Origin: JAADHY01 sp964428935
GTDB taxonomy: Bacteria; Planctomycetota; Planctomycetia; Planctomycetales; Planctomycetaceae
Length of the DNA: 7,486 nt
NCBI GenBank assembly: GCA_964428935.1
Contig: CAYSAG010000257.1
Span: 1 to 7,486 of the forward strand
Direction of reading: 5' to 3'
Shown here in pieces: positions 1 through 7,254 of the stretch; positions within the stretch are counted from its first letter, which is position 1; every line of letters begins with the position of its first letter. The notes under the pieces are model-generated. The model was not told where the DNA came from. It searched no databases and saw nothing but the letters and a program-made list of their open reading frames with translations. The position numbers were made by a program, and so were the translations under genes.

Positions 1-2275
1 CCACTGACGCGATCCCAGGCAACGCGCACAATGCACACCCTGTAAACAAACTGTACAGAATGTTCTGGTAATCTGGGTCGGTTCGGTCCGCGAACACGGC
101 CGGCCGGCACAGCCCCAAACCGCCCGCCTTCGTTGACAACGGGGCTCGCAGCAAGAGCGACTTCTCCGGCCGGTCCAAATTGCACAGCGACTGAGGGCTA
201 GTCGCCAAGCCAAAGCGCCAGGCTTTGGTCGGCTTGCCGTAGCGGTCTGTCGCCGGCTTCAAATGGCACGACGCACAACGTCGACCCAGAACGACGCCCG
301 GCAGTGGAGCTGGGTACATTCCGCACCCCAAAGCCGCGTACGTGCCCGGGTAGGGAGCGCTGCTGTCGATCCACAGACGAATCATTTTTTTCTCGTGTTC
401 CGAGACGCGCACGTCGTAGTGCGACGGTTCGAGAAACTGCAGCAGCCGACTGGCCGAGCTGCCGATGGTTCGAGGCGGACGGTTGCCGTACGGCTGGTTC
501 CGACCGTCGGCGACCAACCGGTGCGTCACCATGGACCAATAGGCCGCGGAGTACCGAGGCGTGTGGTCGCCGCTCAGGTCGAGCCGGCCAGCGTACTGGT
601 CTGGGTTGTGGCACTGGACGCAGTGCCGGTCGAAGATTGGCTGAATGTCGCGCGGAAAGTCGAACACGTCGGGCACGTCGCGAATCGGTTCGATTCGGCT
701 CGGTGGTCGAGTCAAGGCCTGCAGTCCGCCCGTGAAAGCCCCCGCTTCGACGCGTCGTTCGTGACACCCCGCACACCCGGTCCGCTCGCCCGGCTGCACC
801 GTAACAAAGCTCTGCATTCGCTTCACCGACAGGCCGTTCTCGTCCAGAGCGACGAAGAACAGCGAGCGCAGCGCGGGCACTTCGAAGTACGCCGACCCGT
901 CCGGCTCGACGGGCACGGTACCCAGAATGCGAGCCAGCGTGAACGTGCCGCCAATCGAAATGGGCTCCATTCCGCCCGAGAAATGGACCGGCTCGGGCAA
1001 CTGCTCCAACACCAGCAGCTTCTTGATTTCGCCCCTTCGGACGCCGTCCATGTTTCGACCGCGGTAGACGTCGGCCAGAACGAGCTCGCCAGTCGCCTTG
1101 GACAAGTCCACGCGTGGCGGAATGACCGGCTCACGCGGACGCGGTCGAATCGGCCGCGGCTCGTGGCACTCCAGCCGCTTCTCTTCCGGCGGCAACCGGT
1201 AAATGACCTCCGTGTTGCCCTGGCCGTCCATGACGAGAATTTCCTTGCGTCGAGCCACCAGGAAACAGTCTTCGGTGACTGCGTACGGGTCTCGGTAGAC
1301 CGGCGGACCTTTGCTGATTCTTTTGGCCGCGGCCAGCACGTCGGGCCCGGCGTCCAAGTCGACGACCGTGACGTACCCTTGGTGCTCCGGACGACCGTGT
1401 CCCGGCGAGAACGACGCCACGACCTTGTTGGTCCCGGGAATGGGTTTGGCGTCCAACATGGCCGTCCCGCCAATTTCGTTGCCGAACAACACCATTTGGT
1501 TCGTGCCGTCCGGGTTGACGGTCCAAAGGTGGTGAAAGTGAACCTGGCTGCGGTCGACGTACTCCCACCGCATGTACATGACCCGGCCGTCCGGCAGCAC
1601 CCACGGCGTGTTGTCGTGGTCGTTGTTGCTGGAAATCATTCGAATGTGCCGGCCGTCTCCGTCGCAGCGGTACAGCGTGGCCACGCGGGTGTACCAGCAG
1701 TTGACGAACCGGCGGCAACGGCTGGAACAAAACATGATTCCGCCGTCGGGTAGGTAGGTCGGTTCAATGTCGTCGTCCGGGCCGTCGGTCAGCTGTCGCA
1801 GTCCGGTGCCGTCGACGTTGATTTCGTAAAGGTGGTACGCAGCCGTGCCCCCTTTGCGGTACGAGAAGAGAATTTTCTTGCCGCTGTAGTGGACCTGAGG
1901 GTCGCGCACGCCGCCTCGGGGGTCGTCCAGCAACACCGTCAGCCGACCGGTCCGCAGGTTCAGGCGGCAAAGCTTTCCGCCGTCGTCGTAGCCACGCAGG
2001 ACCTGGCCGTCCGGGTACATTCCGAACGCTCGCTCCGGGCCCTGACCGTAGTCGCAACTGTAGTAGCCGAAGTTGACGTACCAGTGGTCCCGCCCGGACA
2101 CCCGCACGGCGAAGACAATTTCTTCGACGTCCTTCAGCGGACCGGCCAGCATTTTCTTGAGCAACGGTCCGGGCCGCCACCCGCCAGACGCCGACTCCAC
2201 CCCGCCAACCAACAGGCCAGTCGAACAAACCAGCACCCCAACCGCAATGAATCGTGCGCGAACCGGCCCTCTCAT
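1..2275 (-). CDS. Secreted PD40-type beta-propeller / HZS_alpha-domain multihaem c-type cytochrome (partial, C-terminus off the left edge)
   Basis: Reading from the ATG at 2275-2273, the frame is open for 758 codons to the window edge. A basic then hydrophobic N-terminus (residues 1-29) looks like a Sec signal, so the protein should act outside the cytoplasm. Residues ~50-370 resemble TolB/PD40 propeller blades, with YEINVDGTGLRQLT, YLPDGGIMFCSSRC and VLPDGRVMYMRWEYVDRS. Residues ~415-505 match the hydrazine synthase alpha middle domain (MEPISIGGTF onward) and end in haem motif CAGCH (501-505). Two more haem motifs follow, CVQCH (552-556) and CASCH (667-671), then a conserved-looking block ending DPDYQ (733-737). 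Anammox HZS-alpha is known to have a propeller plus two c-haem domains; homologues are common in planctomycetes that do not do anammox. No HZS beta or gamma gene is nearby, so I infer an uncharacterised redox protein, not hydrazine synthase. GGAGGAGG seven nt upstream fixes the start. Confidence 0.9.
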   Translation of the reverse strand, partial: MRGPVRARFIAVGVLVCSTGLLVGGVESASGGWRPGPLLKKMLAGPLKDVEEIVFAVRVSGRDHWYVNFGYYSCDYGQGPERAFGMYPDGQVLRGYDDGGKLCRLNLRTGRLTVLLDDPRGGVRDPQVHYSGKKILFSYRKGGTAAYHLYEINVDGTGLRQLTDGPDDDIEPTYLPDGGIMFCSSRCRRFVNCWYTRVATLYRCDGDGRHIRMISSNNDHDNTPWVLPDGRVMYMRWEYVDRSQVHFHHLWTVNPDGTNQMVLFGNEIGGTAMLDAKPIPGTNKVVASFSPGHGRPEHQGYVTVVDLDAGPDVLAAAKRISKGPPVYRDPYAVTEDCFLVARRKEILVMDGQGNTEVIYRLPPEEKRLECHEPRPIRPRPREPVIPPRVDLSKATGELVLADVYRGRNMDGVRRGEIKKLLVLEQLPEPVHFSGGMEPISIGGTFTLARILGTVPVEPDGSAYFEVPALRSLFFVALDENGLSVKRMQSFVTVQPGERTGCAGCHERRVEAGAFTGGLQALTRPPSRIEPIRDVPDVFDFPRDIQPIFDRHCVQCHNPDQYAGRLDLSGDHTPRYSAAYWSMVTHRLVADGRNQPYGNRPPRTIGSSASRLLQFLEPSHYDVRVSEHEKKMIRLWIDSSAPYPGTYAALGCGMYPAPLPGVVLGRRCASCHLKPATDRYGKPTKAWRFGLATSPQSLCNLDRPEKSLLLRAPLSTKAGGLGLCRPAVFADRTDPDYQNILYSLFTGCALCALPGIASV

Positions 2276-2282
2276 GCCGTAG

Positions 2283-2290
2283 CCTCCTCC
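2283..2290 (-). promoter_or_regulatory. Strong Shine-Dalgarno of the HZS_alpha-like gene
   Basis: On the minus strand this reads GGAGGAGG, ending seven nt before the ATG at 2275. It supports that start over any upstream alternative. Confidence 0.75.
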
Positions 2291-2557
2291 GACCGAACCC
2301 GGCTTCCCGCGCAGGCCCGTCCCGACCACCGACCTCTCGAACATTCAACCCCAAGCGGTGCCTGCACGGTCCAGACGCGGGGTGGCATGGAATGCGCTGC
2401 GTGGCGAGTGTTCGAGGCGAGTCTTGTTCCTGCAGGACGTTCTGCGGCCGCTCGTGGAAGGGACCGGCCCGGTCAAGGCCGGCCGTTTTCCGTCCGTGAC
2501 CGCAATTCGGAGCGAGCCGGAAACCGTCGAACCCCCCGACCCGTGTCACCGAACCAC

Positions 2558-2587
2558 AGCATACCCGACCCCCAGTAGCGATTGCAA
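2558..2587 (-). promoter_or_regulatory. Possible sigma70-like promoter for the HZS_alpha-like gene
   Basis: On the minus strand TTGCAA (2587-2582) is followed after an 18-nt spacer by TATGCT (2563-2558), in a locally AT-richer patch of an otherwise GC-rich gap. This would give a leader of roughly 275 nt. The match to the consensus is only partial and planctomycete promoters are poorly defined, so this is a weak call. Confidence 0.2.
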
Positions 2588-3338
2588 CAAAACGGATCAC
2601 TGTTTGTTCGGTTTGCGAGCAGTTCTTGGGGGCCGGCGGTTCTGGACATTAGTTTGGACCTTCGTGTGTCCGAGCTGTTCCGGGTCCGAGCGACGTCAGA
2701 CCTTGTCGGCACTCCGAGCTGCGGACGTGCCTGCCGGAACGAGTCGGCGGTGCGGGACGGCCCTCCTCAGACGGAGCGCCCGACAAGACGACCCGGCACG
2801 CACGTCACGAAGTCAAGCCCGCCGCTGAATGCAACCCTCTGTCGTAGCAGCACTTACGGCCGCGCAGCCACAAAGCGCCCCTGGCCAGACCGCGGTCGGA
2901 CGGCTCTGGCGGGCCCGGGCGGCGAGCGTTCCGGTTCGGAACGAAGCCGTCCCGTTCGGCCGAGCGGCCTCTGCGCTCGTACGGCCGCGTCTGCGCCGCG
3001 GGCGTTGGGTGGTCGACTGCTGTCGGCCGCAAAGCCAGTTGGATTCAAGCAGCCGAGCCCGTGTAACCGATACTTCCCTCAGAACCAGAATCTACGGGGA
3101 AATTGTTCGGGTTGGTGAGTCGAGGCACGCCGAAGACCGACCGAGCGCAACCTGCGGCGGTTCTCTACCGAGACGTCCGGGCCCGCCGCGGCGAAGCGAA
3201 ACGGCCGCCGTGCTGGAGGACGGCCGGCGGCGCACGGTCGAGACCGCGCGTGGTCGTTGGCAGCCGAGCGACCAGTTGCAACGGCTCGCTGCTTGCGCGA
3301 CGTCGTGTCGCACCGTCTCCCGCCAGCGACTCGGTCAC

Positions 3339-3343
3339 GGAGG
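3339..3343 (+). promoter_or_regulatory. Shine-Dalgarno deciding the start of the TolC-family gene
   Basis: GGAGG ends nine nt before the ATG at 3353. The frame stays open upstream to another ATG at 3257, but that one has no comparable site and would add 32 Arg-rich residues of non-coding character, so 3353 is preferred. Confidence 0.65.
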
Positions 3344-3352
3344 ACACGCCAC

Positions 3353-5101
3353 ATGAAGGAAACGGGGAAGCTCGCTCGAGTTGTCTCTCACTGCTTCGGT
3401 CCTTGGTTCGGTCAGACAGCGAGCGTGGCTGACGGCGACAAACGGCGGGACTGGGCTGCCACGGCCGCTCGCTCCGTCGGTCAACGACGTCTCTGGGACG
3501 GCGCCAGCCGAGACGTGGTTGCTGGTCTGTCCGTGTTGCTGTTGGCGGTGGCCGGCTGCCAGACTCCCGAAGCGGTCATTGGGTACGAACCGCCGCAGCC
3601 CGAGGCGGTTCAATTGCAGGGCCTGGAACCTGGCGAGCCGGTCGAGGTGGTGGTCGACCCCGGACTGGAAGGCGAACACGACGCCGATTTCTACGTCCAG
3701 CAAGCTCTTGAACGAAATCCAGAGATTCAGGCCGCCGAACACGCGGCCGCAGCCGCAGCGCAGCGAATTCCGCAGGCGGTGGCGTTGGACGACCCGGTCC
3801 TGACCGACTCGTTCCAACCCCTTCCGGACGCCAGTCTGCAGACGGCCGCCGGACGCGCTCCCAACCTGGTGGCTCTCTCCCAACGTTTCCCCTGGTTCGG
3901 AAAGCTCCGACTGCGCGGCCAAATTGCCGAGCAGGAAGCTCAAATTGCGCTGACCCGTCTGGTGCAGACTCAATTGAAAGTGACCGAGCAGGTACGACTG
4001 GCCTACGCGGAAGTCTGGTTCAACCAGGAAGCCATTGCCATTACCGAGCACAGCCGGGAGCTGCTGGAGGACCTGCTCCAGTTCGCCGACGCTCGCTACC
4101 GCGCCGGCCAAACCAGTCAGCAGGACGTCCTGCGAGCTCAAGTCGAGGTGGACCGGTTGGACGACCGGCTCATTCAGCTGCGGCGACAGCTCAAGCAGGC
4201 TCAGGCCGACCTGGCCGCACTTCTCCACACGTCGCCGGAAGCCGACCTGCGGGCCAAAGAGGTGGGAACGGAGTCGGTTCCGGAGCAGCTGGACGCGCTG
4301 TACCAGGCGGCCATTCGGTGTCGGCCCGAGCTGCAAGAACAACTGCACGCAATCATTGCCGCTCAGCGAGCCCAAGAGCTGGCTCGACTGCAGTACTTCC
4401 CGGACGCCACGCTGGGAGTGGGCTGGCAGGCCATTACCGACGACTCGCACGCCGTCTCGCCAGTCGCCAACGGAGACGACAACGTCATTTTCGGAATCGG
4501 AATCAACCTGCCCATTTGGTACGACCGGCTGAACGCCGCCGTCCGTGAAAGCGACTACCGACTCATGCAGACCGCTCAGCAGTACGAATTCACCAAAGAC
4601 GACACGTTCCGGCTCATTCGCCGACTGGTCGTCCAAGCGAAAGCGCTGGAAGAACAATTGGACTTGTTCCGACACAACATCATTCCGCGGTCCGAACAGG
4701 CACTGCGCGTCTCGGCCGCCGACTACCGAGTCGGACGCGTCGACTTCGAACAAGTCTTGGACAACTGGACCGACCTGCTGGCCTTCCAACTGCAAGAGGC
4801 TCGGCTGCAGGCCAGTCTGTACCAAACCATGGCTTCGCTGGAACGAGTGGTCGGGTGCGAACTGGCGGAAATTCCCGAGCTTCAGGCCTCGAAGGCTCAA
4901 GGCTCACCTGAGCCGACTCGGCCGGGCGAAATGCCGACCCCCGAACAAGCCAAACCCGTCCCGGCAACCAAGCAAACGACACCCGGTCCGTCCAAGAAGG
5001 CGACGCCCGCACCCGCGTCCAACCCCGCCAAGCCTTCCAAGACCACTCCGGCGGCCGGCTCCAAGCCCGACGGTCCCAAGCGCGGCGGCCAGACCCCGTG
5101 A
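3353..5101 (+). CDS. TolC/CusC-type outer-membrane efflux lipoprotein
   Basis: A 582-residue protein of the outer membrane efflux family, the trimeric channel that completes export pumps across the outer membrane. A hydrophobic stretch ends in lipobox VAGC with Cys69, so lipidation is likely. Two repeats of the family follow, ~112-300 and ~310-500, each carrying the helical-hairpin signature: YRAGQTSQQDVLRAQ (249-263) and YRVGRVDFEQVLDNW (458-472). Residues 225-300 are rich in heptad-like Leu/Gln/Ala, as expected for the periplasmic coiled-coil barrel. Two features are odd. The segment before the hydrophobic core is ~54 residues, far longer than a normal signal n-region. The last ~70 residues form a Pro/Lys/Thr/Ala-rich, probably disordered tail. 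No inner-membrane pump or membrane-fusion gene lies in the window, so the substrate cannot be stated; CusC/CzcC-like metal efflux is one guess. The gene is separated from ispG by 387 bp and need not be co-transcribed with it. Confidence 0.9.
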   Translation: MKETGKLARVVSHCFGPWFGQTASVADGDKRRDWAATAARSVGQRRLWDGASRDVVAGLSVLLLAVAGCQTPEAVIGYEPPQPEAVQLQGLEPGEPVEVVVDPGLEGEHDADFYVQQALERNPEIQAAEHAAAAAAQRIPQAVALDDPVLTDSFQPLPDASLQTAAGRAPNLVALSQRFPWFGKLRLRGQIAEQEAQIALTRLVQTQLKVTEQVRLAYAEVWFNQEAIAITEHSRELLEDLLQFADARYRAGQTSQQDVLRAQVEVDRLDDRLIQLRRQLKQAQADLAALLHTSPEADLRAKEVGTESVPEQLDALYQAAIRCRPELQEQLHAIIAAQRAQELARLQYFPDATLGVGWQAITDDSHAVSPVANGDDNVIFGIGINLPIWYDRLNAAVRESDYRLMQTAQQYEFTKDDTFRLIRRLVVQAKALEEQLDLFRHNIIPRSEQALRVSAADYRVGRVDFEQVLDNWTDLLAFQLQEARLQASLYQTMASLERVVGCELAEIPELQASKAQGSPEPTRPGEMPTPEQAKPVPATKQTTPGPSKKATPAPASNPAKPSKTTPAAGSKPDGPKRGGQTP

Positions 5102-5488
5102 CGGCACGCGCTCGCCCGTCCTCTCTGCCCCACAGTCCCGCGTCTCTTTTCGGCCGCGGGCTCAGTCGTGCAATGCCTGCACGCTGCGTAGAATGAACGG
5201 TGCGGCGAGGCGGCAGGGCAGCTCGACGCGTCGCCCCGCCGGCCGACGTGCTCGACGGACAGCAGAAGCCGGCCCGTAGCTCCGTTCCGCTGCCTTTCGC
5301 TCCGCTGAGCCGACTCGCGCGGACTGCGCGACGCCGGCCGCAAGCTGCTCGGGTTCCAAGAGCAGTCTGTGCGGCAAACCCCTGACGAAGAGACCGGCCC
5401 GCCGGGCGTGTGCCCGTCGGTCCGCTCGCGCGGCCGTTCAAGCAGGCGACCTTCACCCGTTGCGGCAAAGTCCCTCGTTCTGCAAGCC
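5102..5488. other. Non-coding gap between the efflux gene and ispG
   Basis: I see no conserved protein or RNA gene. A small hairpin CGTGCA/TGCACG (5167-5172/5178-5183, 5-nt loop) lies ~65 nt after the efflux gene's stop but has no T-run, so it is a poor terminator candidate. The ispG frame is open back to about 5369, but those residues are Arg/Pro/Ser-rich and do not resemble the IspG N-terminus. Confidence 0.5.
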
Positions 5489-6634
5489 ATGGTGGAAATC
5501 AAACGGAATCCAACTCGCCCGGTGCGAATCGGCTCGGTGACAATCGGTGCCGGCCACCCGATTGCCGTGCAAAGCATGACCGCCACGAAAACGCAGGACG
5601 TTGACGCGACGGTCGAGTTGGTCAACCGGTTGGCCGAGCACGGAGCGGACGTCGTGCGAATTGCTGTCGACAGCGTGCGCGACGCGCAGGCCGTGGCCGA
5701 AATTCGACGGCAGACCACGGCCAACCTGGCTGTCGACCTGCAGGAAAACTACCGGCTGGCCGAGCTGGTCGCTCCGCACGTCGACAAACTGCGCTACAAC
5801 CCGGGTCACCTGTACCACCACGAGCGGCACAAGTCGTGGAAGGAGAAGGTTCGGTACCTGGCCGCCGTGGCGTCGGACAACGACTGCGCGCTGCGCGTGG
5901 GCGTCAACTGCGGTTCGGTCGACCCAGAAAAGCGGTCGAAGTACGCACCCGGAGATTCGGTCTCCCCAATGGTCGAGAGTGCGTTGGAGCACTGCGACTT
6001 TCTCGACTCGATTGGCTTCCACCGTTACTGCGTTTCGCTGAAAGACTCCGACCCGCAGAAGGTCGTCGAGGCCAACCGACGGTTTGCGGCGCGACGTCCG
6101 GACGTTCCGCTGCACCTGGGAGTGACCGAAGCGGGCATGCCGCCGGACGGAATCGTCAAAACCCGAATTGCGTTCGAGCAGCTCATTGGCCGAGGCATTG
6201 GCGACACGGTCCGGGTGTCGCTGACCGTCCCGAACAGCCGCAAACACGAAGAAATCGAAGCGGCCCGGCAAATTCTGGCCGACATTGCCGCCGGGCGAGT
6301 GCGCTCGGACGTCGACGACCAGTCGGACGGCCTGAACATCATTAGCTGCCCCAGTTGCTCGCGCGTCGAGAACGAAGCGTTCATTGAGCTGGCCCAGAAG
6401 GTACGCGAGCTGACTCGCTACGCCGCTCACCACAAGCTGACCATTGCCGTCATGGGTTGCCGCGTCAACGGACCGGGCGAGACCGACGACGCCGACCTGG
6501 GACTGTGGTGCGGACCACGGTTCGTCAACTTGAAGCGAGGCAGCCGGCACCTGGGAGCCTTCTCGTACGACGAAATTCTGGACCGGCTGAAAGAGGAGCT
6601 GGACCGGTTGATTGCCGAACGGTTCGGTGAGTGA
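5489..6634 (+). CDS. ispG: IspG: 4-hydroxy-3-methylbut-2-enyl-diphosphate synthase (4Fe-4S)
   Basis: A 381-residue enzyme of the MEP (non-mevalonate) isoprenoid pathway. It reductively converts 2-C-methyl-D-erythritol 2,4-cyclodiphosphate to HMBPP in the cytoplasm, using a 4Fe-4S cluster and an electron donor such as flavodoxin or ferredoxin. The N-terminal TIM-barrel part is recognisable (HPIAVQSMTATKTQD, VDLQENYRL, KLRYNPGHLYHHE, VGVNCGSV, VSLKDSDPQKV, LHLGVTEAGMPPDG). The C-terminal part carries the cluster ligands: CPSC with Cys287 and Cys290, MGCRVNGPGE with Cys324 and Glu331, matching E. coli Cys270, Cys273, Cys305 and Glu312. Length fits the two-domain bacterial type without the large insert of plant enzymes. 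I chose the ATG at 5489 because MVEIKRNPTRPVRIG aligns with the usual N-terminus; it has no clear Shine-Dalgarno. Nothing appears disrupted. The next gene begins 150 bp downstream with its own ribosome site. Confidence 0.97.
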   Translation: MVEIKRNPTRPVRIGSVTIGAGHPIAVQSMTATKTQDVDATVELVNRLAEHGADVVRIAVDSVRDAQAVAEIRRQTTANLAVDLQENYRLAELVAPHVDKLRYNPGHLYHHERHKSWKEKVRYLAAVASDNDCALRVGVNCGSVDPEKRSKYAPGDSVSPMVESALEHCDFLDSIGFHRYCVSLKDSDPQKVVEANRRFAARRPDVPLHLGVTEAGMPPDGIVKTRIAFEQLIGRGIGDTVRVSLTVPNSRKHEEIEAARQILADIAAGRVRSDVDDQSDGLNIISCPSCSRVENEAFIELAQKVRELTRYAAHHKLTIAVMGCRVNGPGETDDADLGLWCGPRFVNLKRGSRHLGAFSYDEILDRLKEELDRLIAERFGE

Positions 6635-6768
6635 GCGTGTTGGCTTCCTCGCGCGACGCGTGCAACGCTCGCCGCTGGCGCGCAAACTGAACTCTCACGG
6701 CCGTCGGTGCCGAACGCACCGGCTCGCAGGCGAACTCGTGCTGACTCGGTTCAGACGTCTTCCCAACC

Positions 6769-6775
6769 GGAGGAG
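6769..6775 (+). promoter_or_regulatory. Shine-Dalgarno of the truncated DUF1080 gene
   Basis: GGAGGAG ends nine nt before the ATG at 6785, supporting that start over upstream in-frame starts and showing that this was once a properly translated gene. Confidence 0.7.
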
Positions 6776-6987
6776 AACGCACCCATGAAACGACACGTCA
6801 CGCTGCTGACTGGACTGTTGGTTGTTCTGTGCGTCGGCCTGGCCGCTCGAGCCGACAAGACCTGCCAGAACGAGGGCTGGGTGAGCCTGTTCGACGGCAA
6901 GACAATGACGGGCTGGAAAGCCAGCGAGAACGCTTCCAGTTGGAAGGTCGAGAACGGCGCGCTGGTGTGTCACGGCCCGCGCAGCTA

Positions 6988-7020
6988 CCTCTCCCACACG
7001 GCTTCGCCGCGGGGAAGAGG
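6988..7020. repeat. Imperfect hairpin at the breakpoint of the DUF1080 gene
   Basis: Two 15-nt arms (6988-7002 and 7006-7020) pair at 12 of 15 positions around a TTC loop, with CCTCT at the outer left and AGAGG at the outer right. The left arm begins almost exactly where DUF1080 similarity ends. It resembles the CTCTCCC...GGGAAGAGG-type palindromes seen as dispersed intergenic repeats in many bacteria, or could be the end of a mobile element; this sequence cannot decide between them. Confidence 0.55.
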
Positions 7021-7027
7021 ACCCGGG

Positions 7028-7042
7028 CGCCGAAATTCGGCG
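7028..7042. repeat. Perfect 15-bp palindrome
   Basis: CGCCGAA and TTCGGCG flank a single central A, giving seven consecutive pairs each side. It lies eight nt after the preceding hairpin, inside the segment that replaced the DUF1080 gene. A part of the same repeat, or an operator, are both possible. Confidence 0.6.
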
Positions 7043-7254
7043 AAATGGGGATGACGATGATGCTGACGGCGTGACGGACCACTCGGATGATTTACATGTG
7101 TCACCGGCAAGAACGACCTCATCCGGGTTGACCTTCTTCACCAGCCCGAGTCTGTGTTCAATCTCTCCCAACGCGGCCTCGCGGGGCTCGGCCGCAGCCA
7201 AGGAGGGGGGCTCACGCCGAAGTGCCGTACGCGCCGAACTGCCATACGAAAAGC

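Larger units (their letters stand above)
2276..3352. other. Gene-free 1.08-kb gap between divergent genes
   Basis: Several frames stay open here, but their translations are Arg/Pro/Ser-rich, lack family motifs and overlap each other on both strands, as expected of GC-rich non-coding DNA. Visible structure is small: a 13-bp palindrome GACCGGCCCGGTC at 2462-2474; an alternative hairpin CCGGCC/GGCCGG (2464-2469/2477-2482) followed shortly by TTTT on the plus strand; and a 7-bp inverted repeat CGTTCCG/CGGAACG with a 3-nt loop (2927-2933/2937-2943). AT-richer pockets at ~2575-2660 and ~3060-3115 are the likeliest places for the divergent promoters. In the latter, TTGGAT (3039-3044) and TGTAAC (3062-3067) lie 17 nt apart but match the consensus poorly. 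I see no tRNA or rRNA. Confidence 0.6.
6785..7054 (+). pseudogene. 5' fragment of a secreted DUF1080 (3-keto-disaccharide hydrolase-like) gene, cut off after ~69 codons
   Basis: The start encodes a clear Sec signal peptide (MKRHVTLLTGLLVVLCVGLA, probable cleavage after Ala-Arg-Ala at residue 23). It is followed by the characteristic DUF1080 opening: WVSLFDGKTMTGWKA (32-46), then SWKVENGALVCHGPRSYL to residue 69. Full-length members of this sugar-binding / glycoside-hydrolase-like family run to roughly 200 residues or more, with a jelly-roll core of the FKNFEF...GSNSGIYFH type. Here similarity stops near position 6991. The remaining 20 residues (SHTASPRG... to the TGA at 7052-7054) are Arg/Gly-rich and unlike the family, and no other frame downstream restores it. 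I infer that the gene was interrupted by inserted DNA and that any product would be a non-functional stub. The 3' remainder is not in this window. Confidence 0.8.

Noticed and set aside
263..1753. A 496-codon open frame on the plus strand
   Set aside because: It lies opposite the HZS_alpha-like gene, whose minus-strand frame shows a signal peptide, propeller motifs and three haem motifs. The plus frame shows no family motif and is open because of codon bias in GC-rich DNA.
1..2275. Naming the left gene hydrazine synthase subunit alpha (hzsA)
   Set aside because: Domain similarity is clear, but there are three haem motifs, no beta/gamma neighbours and no other anammox gene, and such homologues are common in non-anammox planctomycetes.
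2464..2489. CCGGCC/GGCCGG hairpin followed by TTTT as a plus-strand terminator
   Set aside because: No plus-strand gene lies upstream to be terminated, and the run is only four T after a GC-rich gap. Noted as structure only.
3335..4900. A 521-codon open frame on the minus strand
   Set aside because: It is antisense to the TolC-family gene. The translation is Leu/Gln/Val-rich with no recognisable domain, the expected mirror of Gln/Leu/Arg codons on the coding strand.
5167..5183. Hairpin after the efflux gene as a rho-independent terminator
   Set aside because: Only six pairs with a 5-nt loop and no T-run follows.
5453..6685. A 410-codon open frame on the minus strand
   Set aside because: It is antisense to ispG, which is unmistakable. 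The reverse reading has no motifs and is a codon-bias shadow.
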